From positions 310,001 through 374,000 of the forward strand of contig NZ_JANHDN010000005.1 of the NCBI RefSeq assembly GCF_024494565.1: a DNA stretch of 64,000 nt, read 5' to 3'. Of this stretch, positions 58,973-64,000 are shown piece after piece. Below the pieces are notes generated by a model. It saw only the letters and a list, made by a program, of their open reading frames with translations. It was not told the DNA's origin and searched no databases. Position 1 is the stretch's first letter. The number at the start of each line of letters is the position of its first letter. Both the position numbers and the translations under genes were made by a program. This stretch comes from Halorubrum rutilum. Lineage in GTDB: Archaea; Halobacteriota; Halobacteria; Halobacteriales; Haloferacaceae.

Positions 58973-59961
58973 TTCGTCGTCAGCGCCGGGGTGTCGGCCG
59001 GCGCGTCGAACAGCTCCTTCAGCTCGTCGTCGACCGCGCACACCGTGATCGACGCGCCGGCCATGTCGAGCGAGGTCATGTAGTCGCCGACCCACGCGTC
59101 GTACGTCTCCAGGCCGCGCTCGCCGAGCAGCTCCTGGAGCCGACGGTTGACGACGAACAGCTCCATCTGCGGGGTCGCGCCCATCCCGTTGACGACCGTG
59201 AGCACCTCTTGCCCCTCGTCGAGGTCGTCGAGGACCGCCTCCGTCAGGTGCTCGGTGACCTCGTCGGCGGGCATCGCCTCGGTGCGCTCGGTGCCCGGCT
59301 CGCCGTGGATCCCGATCCCGAGCTCGATCTCGTCGTCGCCCAGGTCGAAGGTGGGCTCGCCCTTCTCGGGGGTGACGCAGGAGGTGAGCGCGGTGCCCAT
59401 CGTGCCGACGTTGTCGATCACCTTCTCCGCGACGCGCTTAACCTCCGAGAGGTCGGCGCCCTGCGCCGCCTTCGCGCCCGCGGCCTTGTGGACGAGGATC
59501 GTCCCGCAGACGCCGCGCCGCCCGGACGTGTACAGCGAGTCCTCGACCGCCACGTCGTCGTTCACCACGACGCTCTCGACCTCGATCCCCTCCATCTCCG
59601 CGAGCTCGATGGCGGTCTCGAAGTTCATCACGTCGCCCTCGTAGTTCTTGATGATCGCGAGGACGCCGTCGCCCGCGTCGCAGGCCCCGATCAGCTCCTC
59701 GAACTCGTCCGCGGTCGGCGAGGAGAACACGTCGCCCGCGGCCGCCCCGTCTAACATTCCGTCGCCGATGTACCCCGCATGGGTCGGCTCGTGGCCGCTG
59801 CCGCCGCCGGTCACAAGCGCCACCTTGTCGTCGACCGGCGCGTCGTCGCGGACGAGTACCTGCGTCTCCGGGAGCCGGCGGAGGCGGTCCGGGTGCGCCG
59901 CGGTCATCCCGTCGAGCATCTCGTCGACGACGTCGTCCGGGTCGTTGATCAGCTTCTTCAT
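58969..59961 (-). CDS. dhaK: DhaK, dihydroxyacetone-binding subunit
   Basis: A 330-residue protein that holds dihydroxyacetone covalently as a hemiaminal on His219 (ELGIGIHGEPG). The N-terminus MKKLINDPDDVVDEML is the family hallmark, and GGGSGHEPTHAGYIG and DMLDGAAAGDVFSSP-like stretches follow. Its product, dihydroxyacetone phosphate, enters glycolysis; in haloarchaea DHA from glycerol-using neighbours is a known carbon source. An ATG at 59976 lies 15 bases upstream, but a GGTTAAACG box at 59989-59997 favours 59961. First gene of the dhaKLM operon. Confidence 0.96.
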   Translation of the reverse strand: MKKLINDPDDVVDEMLDGMTAAHPDRLRRLPETQVLVRDDAPVDDKVALVTGGGSGHEPTHAGYIGDGMLDGAAAGDVFSSPTADEFEELIGACDAGDGVLAIIKNYEGDVMNFETAIELAEMEGIEVESVVVNDDVAVEDSLYTSGRRGVCGTILVHKAAGAKAAQGADLSEVKRVAEKVIDNVGTMGTALTSCVTPEKGEPTFDLGDDEIELGIGIHGEPGTERTEAMPADEVTEHLTEAVLDDLDEGQEVLTVVNGMGATPQMELFVVNRRLQELLGERGLETYDAWVGDYMTSLDMAGASITVCAVDDELKELFDAPADTPALTTK

Positions 59962-59988
59962 GATCGTTGGTAACATCTCGTCCGGACC

Positions 59989-59997
59989 GGTTAAACG
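59989..59997 (-). promoter_or_regulatory. TATA-like box of dhaKLM
   Basis: CGTTTAACC on the minus strand, placing transcription start at about 59966, five bases before the chosen dhaK ATG. Confidence 0.5.
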
Positions 59998-60078
59998 TAG
60001 TGGGGCCCTCGGCGACCGCCGGAGGAACGCGACCGCGATCGCACGGACCGCGGCGACCGCGGAGCGCGCCGCCGCGCC

Positions 60079-60285
60079 TCAGAGCACCCAGCTGGCGAGG
60101 ACGCCGATCACCGCCGCCGCGCCGAGGACCGTCAGCGCGCCGCCGAAGAGCGGCGAGTCGGCGAGCAGCGGGACGCCGATCGCCACCGCCACGAGACCGG
60201 CGAGCAAGAGGACGATTTTGAGGACGACGGTGGGGACCAACTCCAGGATAACGTCGAAGACGATCTCGAATATCTCGTCGAGCAT
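60079..60285 (-). CDS. Small hydrophobic protein
   Basis: A 68-residue protein with an amphipathic N-terminus (MLDEIFEIVFDVILELVPTVV) and two membrane helices (VLKIVLLLAGLVAVAIGVPLL and FGGALTVLGAAAVIGVLASWVL). I recognise no family. Acidic hydrophobic start and glycine-rich second helix are typical of short haloarchaeal membrane proteins. An A/T-rich stretch (AATATTTGTAC) lies about 40 bases before the ATG. It sits alone between dhaK and the threonine synthase-like gene, all on the minus strand. Confidence 0.7.
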   Translation of the reverse strand: MLDEIFEIVFDVILELVPTVVLKIVLLLAGLVAVAIGVPLLADSPLFGGALTVLGAAAVIGVLASWVL

Positions 60286-60550
60286 GGTTTCGAGGGCGTC
60301 CGTGGATGACTGCTGACTGGTACAAATATTCGGTGGTCGGAGGTCCCGACGTCCACGCCGCCGGCTCAACCCGCTCAGCGCCCCCGTCTCGGTGTACGCG
60401 TTCGTCGCCGCGTATCCCCGGCGACCCCTCCCGAGCCGGCCTCGCCGGAGCGGTTTCGATGGGACCGCAGTTCCGGTACGTCGGCGCGCTGGTCCGGCGA
60501 GACGACGCCGCCGACCGACGGAAGGACCGACAGCGGCCGGTTGCGGCGGC

Positions 60551-61750
60551 TCACGACACCGCGTCGCGGACCGCGGCGGGGACGTCCGTCCGGTCGACCT
60601 CCCGAACCGACGCGGTGTCGGGATCCGACGGCCCGTACTTGTACCCCGACCCGGTCAGTATCACGGCGACGTCGTCCGCGGCGTCGAACTCCCCGGCCGT
60701 GGCGAGCTCCCGCACGGCGGCTGTGGCCACGGCGCAGGACGGCTCGACGGAGACCCCGGCGTCGGCCGCGAGGCGGTCCGTCTCGTCGATCATCGCCTCC
60801 TCGGCGACGGAGACGACGCCCCCGTCCGTCTCCGCGACCGCGGCCAGCGCCCGGTTCCCGCTCGGCGGGTCGGCGTTGTTGATCGAGACGGCCGCCGTCG
60901 GCTCCCCCTCGACCGGCTCGACGCGCGACCTCCCGCGTCGGTACGCCCGCGCGATCGGATCGCACCGCGCGGCCTGCGCGAGGTAGATCCGCGGTACCGA
61001 CGGGAGCAGTCCGGCGGCGTCCAGCTCTCGGAGCGCTTTCCAGACCCCGCTCGCCTGCCCGCCGCTGCTGACCGGCAGGACGATCGCGTCGGGGGCGTCG
61101 GGGGCGAACGCCTCGCAGATCTCGTACGCGACCGTCTTCTGTCCGGCCACGCGGAGCGGGGCGTCCGAGTTGAGGAACGCGGCGCCGAGGTCGCCGTCGA
61201 CGGTGTCGCGGTAGAGCCGCCCGTAGTCCCCGCGGACCCGGAACAGGTGCGGGTCGTGTTGGGCGATCATCGCGAGCCGGGAGTCGGGGGTGTCCTCGGC
61301 CACGAGGATGACCGCTTCGCGGTCCGCCGCGGCGGCGTGAGCGGCGACGCTCAGCGCCATGTTGCCGTGCGAGACCGTTCCGATCGGGCCGTCCGCTCGG
61401 CAGACACCGACGGCCGTTCCCCGGTCCTTGAAGCTCCCCGTCGGGTTGACGCCCTCGACCTTGAGATGGATCCGGGGGCCGTCCGTCGGTTCGATAGACG
61501 GCGCCCGAAACAGCGGCGTCCCCCCGGCAGCGGCGGCGAATCCGGTCGGCGCCGCCGCGGGGAGCACGGAGTCGTAACGCCAGAGGGTGTCCCGTCCGAG
61601 CGTCGCGTCGCCCCCCGTCGTTCCGCTCGCGTCGGACCAGTCGAACGACGCGGTGTCGGGCTCGAACCAGAGCGGCTCGCCGCAGCGACAGCGGACCGCG
61701 TCGCCGAACGCGTACGTCTCGCCGCAGTCGTAACAGGCCAATCGGTCCAT
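60551..61750 (-). CDS. Threonine synthase-like PLP enzyme
   Basis: A 399-residue fold-II PLP enzyme. The first 25 residues form a cysteine pair motif (CYDCGETYAFGDAVRCRCGEPL) typical of archaeal threonine synthases. The PLP lysine is Lys108 in NPTGSFKDRG, and the phosphate loop PVSSGGQASG lies near the middle. The usual order for threonine synthase is kept, including ILTGSGYKYG near the end. Threonine synthase takes O-phosphohomoserine; a related role such as cysteate or diaminopropionate synthesis cannot be ruled out. ATG at 61750 begins the cysteine motif. No threonine pathway neighbours are present. Confidence 0.86.
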   Translation of the reverse strand: MDRLACYDCGETYAFGDAVRCRCGEPLWFEPDTASFDWSDASGTTGGDATLGRDTLWRYDSVLPAAAPTGFAAAAGGTPLFRAPSIEPTDGPRIHLKVEGVNPTGSFKDRGTAVGVCRADGPIGTVSHGNMALSVAAHAAAADREAVILVAEDTPDSRLAMIAQHDPHLFRVRGDYGRLYRDTVDGDLGAAFLNSDAPLRVAGQKTVAYEICEAFAPDAPDAIVLPVSSGGQASGVWKALRELDAAGLLPSVPRIYLAQAARCDPIARAYRRGRSRVEPVEGEPTAAVSINNADPPSGNRALAAVAETDGGVVSVAEEAMIDETDRLAADAGVSVEPSCAVATAAVRELATAGEFDAADDVAVILTGSGYKYGPSDPDTASVREVDRTDVPAAVRDAVS

Positions 61751-61937
61751 ACCACCCCCTCGCGCGCGGCCTACAAATGACTGGTCACGGGAGAACGGGA
61801 CCGTTTCGACCGAGCACGCCTCGAACGCGCTCTCGACGATGTAGCGGCGTCGCTGGAGGATTAGAACGACGAAATTGGGTGGCTGGGGAGTCCCAGCCCA
61901 CCAATCCCGAGCGGCCGAAGGCCGCCCGCGAAGCAGG

Positions 61938-62011
61938 TGGGCCAACACGGATTTGAACCGTGGACCTCCCGGTTATCAGCCGAGCGCTCAACCTGACTGA
62001 GCTATTGGCCC
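61938..62011 (-). tRNA. tRNA-Ile (anticodon GAT)
   Basis: 74 bases on the minus strand. The acceptor arms are GGGCCAA and TTGGCCC, all paired, with discriminator A. The anticodon stem is CTCGG/CCGGG (one G-T pair) with loop CTGATAA, giving GAT, which reads AUC and AUU. The T arm has the TTCAAAT loop. CCA is not encoded and there is no intron. A TATA-like CCTTAAAATCC box lies about 36 bases upstream (62042-62052). Confidence 0.96.
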
Positions 62012-62041
62012 AGGTGAGCGCATTCGGTCGTTGCGCGGGTA

Positions 62042-62052
62042 GGATTTTAAGG
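62042..62052 (-). promoter_or_regulatory. TATA-like box of tRNA-Ile
   Basis: CCTTAAAATCC on the minus strand, about 36 bases before the tRNA 5' end, matching the arrangement seen at tRNA-Leu. Confidence 0.5.
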
Positions 62053-62117
62053 GTTTCCTTTCGACAGTCCGCCGCCGTCTCGCGGTTTTAACGTCCCGCG
62101 CCGCGATCCTCTCGCGG

Positions 62118-62792
62118 TCAGTCGGTTCGCTCGGACTCCTCGTCTTCGACCGTGAAGTCGACGTCGACCACGTCGTCGGCGCGGTCCGGGTCGTCGAAAC
62201 GGTCGCCGCCGTCGCCGCTCCCGCCGCTTCCCCCGTCCGTCGCTCCACCGGACCCACCGGCGCCGCCCGCACCGGGGAAGTCGTCGGGGTCGTCGCCGGC
62301 GGGGCCGTCGAACCCGTCGCCGCCGAATCCCCCGCCGCCCATCGTGAAGCCGGCCCCGCCGCCGTCGCCGCCGGGGAAGCCGCCGATGTACACGTTGCCG
62401 GAGGCGAAGCCCCCGCTCTCGCCGTCGAGGTACGGCACCACGACGTACTTCTTGAGCGCCATGCGGATCGGGACTCGCGAGAGCGGGAGCGCGAGCAGGA
62501 AGCCGACCGCGTCGGTGACGAGCCCGGGCGTGAGCAGGAACGCGCCGGCGGCGATCAGGAGGCCGCCGTCGAGCAGCTCGTCGGTCGGGGGCTCGCCGCG
62601 GGCCAGCTTGCGCTGGACGCGCGCGAGCGTCGCCCGCCCCTCGGCGCGCAGGAGGAGCATCCCGAGCACGGCGGTCAACACGACCAGCGCGACCGTGACC
62701 GCCCACCCCAGCCGCGTCGCGACCACGATCAGGAACAGCGCGTCCACGAGGGGGACGACGAGCAGCAGCGCGAGCAGCGTGCGCGGGCGCAT
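62118..62792 (-). CDS. FxsA family membrane protein
   Basis: A 224-residue protein. Residues 1-125 are the FxsA domain: four membrane-spanning stretches, with LLALLLVVPLVDALFLIVVATRLGWAVTVALVVLTAVLGMLLLRAEG, then the typical GGLLIAAGAFLLTPGLVTDAVGFLLALP and a basic RVPIRMALKK. The final 95 residues are a Gly/Asp-rich cytoplasmic tail (FGGDGFDGPAGDD), longer than bacterial FxsA. In E. coli FxsA modulates phage exclusion by F plasmid, but no function is known here. It is the only visible gene between tRNA-Ile and the DUF1405 gene, which is divergent. Confidence 0.9.
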   Translation of the reverse strand: MRPRTLLALLLVVPLVDALFLIVVATRLGWAVTVALVVLTAVLGMLLLRAEGRATLARVQRKLARGEPPTDELLDGGLLIAAGAFLLTPGLVTDAVGFLLALPLSRVPIRMALKKYVVVPYLDGESGGFASGNVYIGGFPGGDGGGAGFTMGGGGFGGDGFDGPAGDDPDDFPGAGGAGGSGGATDGGSGGSGDGGDRFDDPDRADDVVDVDFTVEDEESERTD

Positions 62793-62933
62793 ACCACGAG
62801 CGTTCCGGCCGGGGACTCATAGCCCTTTTCGTCCGGCCGGGGGCCGACCCGACCGCCGGCGACGCCCGACCGCGCTCGCGTCGGGGCGATCCGCGACCGC
62901 CACGGCTTTGAGCGACGGGGCCGACCCGAGCGT

Positions 62934-63674
62934 ATGGACATCGTCGGCGCGCTCGGACGCGACCCCCCGGAGCGCGAGCCGCTGCCGCGGTGGGTCGCGC
63001 CCCTGCCGGAGGCGCTGGAGGACGTCGCCTTCCGGTTCGCGTGGGTCATCGTCGCGATCAACCTCGTCGGCACCGCGTTCGGCTTCTGGTACTACCGGTT
63101 CCAGTTCCGGGAAGTGCCCGTCGAGATGTGGGCGTTCGTCCCGGACAGCCCGGGCGCGACGCTGCTCATCGCGCTCGCGCTCGCGGCGTGGGCGGTCGGG
63201 CGGTCGAGCGACACCCTCGCGACGCTCGCCTTCTTCGGCAACGTCAAGCTCGGGCTGTGGACCCCCTACGTGCTCGTCGTCTTCGCGCCGCGGTTCGTCG
63301 AGACGTCGGGGCCGCCGCTGTACGCGTTCCTCCTCGTGAGCCACCTCGGAATGGTCGTGCAGGCGTTCGTGCTCTACCGGATCACGGACTTCCCGCCGGG
63401 GGCGGTCGCCGTCGCGACCGCGTGGTACACGGTCGACCTCCTGATGGACTACTTCGTCCCCGTGACCGGCGGCGTGACCCACACCTCGCTGCCGTACGCC
63501 GACGCGACGCCGTGGTTCACCACGACGGTGCTGCAGGTCGCGGCCGCGGGCGCGGTCGTGCTCACCGTGATCCCGCTGTTCTGGACGCTCGGAACCCACG
63601 TCGAGAAGCTCCGGACGCGGTACGGACCCGGGGGCGACGGAGCGAGTCCCGACGGCGGCCGCCCGCGTCCCTGA
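62934..63674 (+). CDS. DUF1405 family membrane protein
   Basis: A 246-residue protein with six or seven membrane helices. The DUF1405 pattern is visible: VAINLVGTAFGFWYYRFQF, WAFVPDSPGATLLIALALAAW, LAFFGNVKLGLWTPYVLVVFA, LVSHLGMVVQAFVLYRI, TAWYTVDLLMDYFVP and HTSLPYADATPW. A polar motif in most helices (Asp, Glu, His) suggests a channel or enzyme rather than a simple anchor, but nothing is known. The Gly/Pro-rich tail is disordered. It is 30 bases before the partial gene at the window edge, in the same direction. Confidence 0.86.
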   Translation: MDIVGALGRDPPEREPLPRWVAPLPEALEDVAFRFAWVIVAINLVGTAFGFWYYRFQFREVPVEMWAFVPDSPGATLLIALALAAWAVGRSSDTLATLAFFGNVKLGLWTPYVLVVFAPRFVETSGPPLYAFLLVSHLGMVVQAFVLYRITDFPPGAVAVATAWYTVDLLMDYFVPVTGGVTHTSLPYADATPWFTTTVLQVAAAGAVVLTVIPLFWTLGTHVEKLRTRYGPGGDGASPDGGRPRP

Positions 63675-63680
63675 TTTAAG
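63673..63680 (+). promoter_or_regulatory. TATA-like box of the gene at the window edge
   Basis: GATTTAAG overlapping the end of the DUF1405 gene and centred about 28 bases before the ATG at 63705, suggesting an independent leaderless transcript. Confidence 0.4.
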
Positions 63681-63704
63681 TTCACCGAGGGCGTCGGACG
63701 ATCC

Positions 63705-64000
63705 ATGAGCGTCTACGAGCGTATCGCGGAGCTGTCCGTGACCATCGAGTCCGTCGACCGGCGTCGGTACACCGGCGCGACCACCAGCGGCTTCGAGCGC
63801 ACCACCACCGAGTTCCGGCTCGCCGGCGACGGCGTCGTCGGACGCGGCGAGGACGTGACCTACGAGACCGAGGACCATGACGCGCTCGCGGGGACCGACC
63901 CGATCGACATCGAGGGGGAGTGGACGATCGACGAGCTGTCGGCGCGGCTCGACAACGAGGATCTGTTCGCGCACGAGGCGCCGGAACGCGAGTACTCGCG
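63705..64000 (+). CDS. Enolase-superfamily-like protein, N-terminal part (cut by the window edge)
   Basis: 98 complete codons and part of the next, running off the window with no stop. The start MSVYERIAELSVTIESVDRRR, then FERTTTEFRLAGDGVVGRGEDVTYETEDHDAL and GEWTIDELSARLDNEDLF, resembles the N-terminal capping domain of haloarchaeal muconate-cycloisomerase/enolase-like proteins. The catalytic barrel would lie outside the window. The assignment rests on memory of that family's N-terminal pattern, not on catalytic residues, so it is tentative. The open frame and promoter support a real gene. Confidence 0.65.
   Translation, partial: MSVYERIAELSVTIESVDRRRYTGATTSGFERTTTEFRLAGDGVVGRGEDVTYETEDHDALAGTDPIDIEGEWTIDELSARLDNEDLFAHEAPEREYS

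Overview
This is a stretch of haloarchaeal chromosome, most like the family Halorubraceae (Halorubrum or a close relative). The DNA is very GC-rich and the proteins are strongly acidic. Many genes have a TATA-like box about 25-33 bases before the start codon and no room for a leader, as expected for leaderless haloarchaeal transcripts. Archaeal or haloarchaeal genes include two TFB factors, GatE, Elp3, RqcH, a PAC2 protein, UPF0058, halocyanin, DhaKLM with HPr/EI, and menaquinone enzymes. I see no insertion sequence, transposase, integrase, phage gene or CRISPR array, so the window reads as core chromosome.

Layout. 1-6 kb: a RelBE-like toxin-antitoxin pair, an aldo/keto reductase, purA divergent from a small DNA-binding protein, and a large three-part haloarchaeal protein of unknown role. 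6-8.4 kb: a Nudix hydrolase, a TFB and a small membrane protein. 8.4-17 kb: an alpha-glucan block, with 4-alpha-glucanotransferase and a GH13 enzyme on the minus strand divergent from a 1590-residue protein holding two GH15 modules. 17-25 kb: a MutS-like ATPase with a small partner, a metallo-beta-lactamase-fold hydrolase, an acyl-CoA dehydrogenase, MenE, a UspA protein and a second TFB. 25-34 kb: a METTL5-like methyltransferase pair, a NOP2/Sun-type methyltransferase with its separately encoded RNA-binding partner, a PAC2 protein, MenF, a molybdopterin oxidoreductase, a ribbon-helix-helix protein, UPF0058 and a rhomboid protease. 34-43 kb: a Bax1-like nuclease (DUF790), Elp3, RqcH, PurF and halocyanin. 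43-52 kb: small membrane proteins, tRNA-Leu(GAG), GatE, PsiE-like, an Lrp regulator divergent from a DMT exporter, DUF456, a ferredoxin, BirA and UspA. 52-64 kb: a NarK nitrate/nitrite transporter behind a micro-ORF, YchF, HPr-EI convergent with dhaKLM, a threonine synthase-like enzyme, tRNA-Ile(GAT), FxsA, a DUF1405 protein and the start of an enolase-superfamily-like gene.

Genes that work together. MalQ, GH13 and GH15 would process alpha-glucans. EI and HPr would pass phosphate from PEP to DhaM for dihydroxyacetone phosphorylation by DhaKL. MenF and MenE belong to menaquinone synthesis but lie 6 kb apart. PurA and PurF serve purine synthesis. Elp3, RqcH, GatE, METTL5, the NOP2/Sun pair and two tRNAs serve translation.

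The most unusual material is non-coding. A roughly 270-bp structured repeat occurs in two full copies and one partial inverted copy (34.2, 44.8 and 26.3 kb). Its hairpin arms differ between copies but still pair. Other points worth a second look are a 33-codon micro-ORF coupled to narK, a MenE lacking its usual C-terminal lysine, an 8-bp inverted repeat between the divergent starch genes, a 14-bp perfect palindrome before a ribbon-helix-helix gene, two separate 23-bp tandem duplications, and the 791-residue protein.
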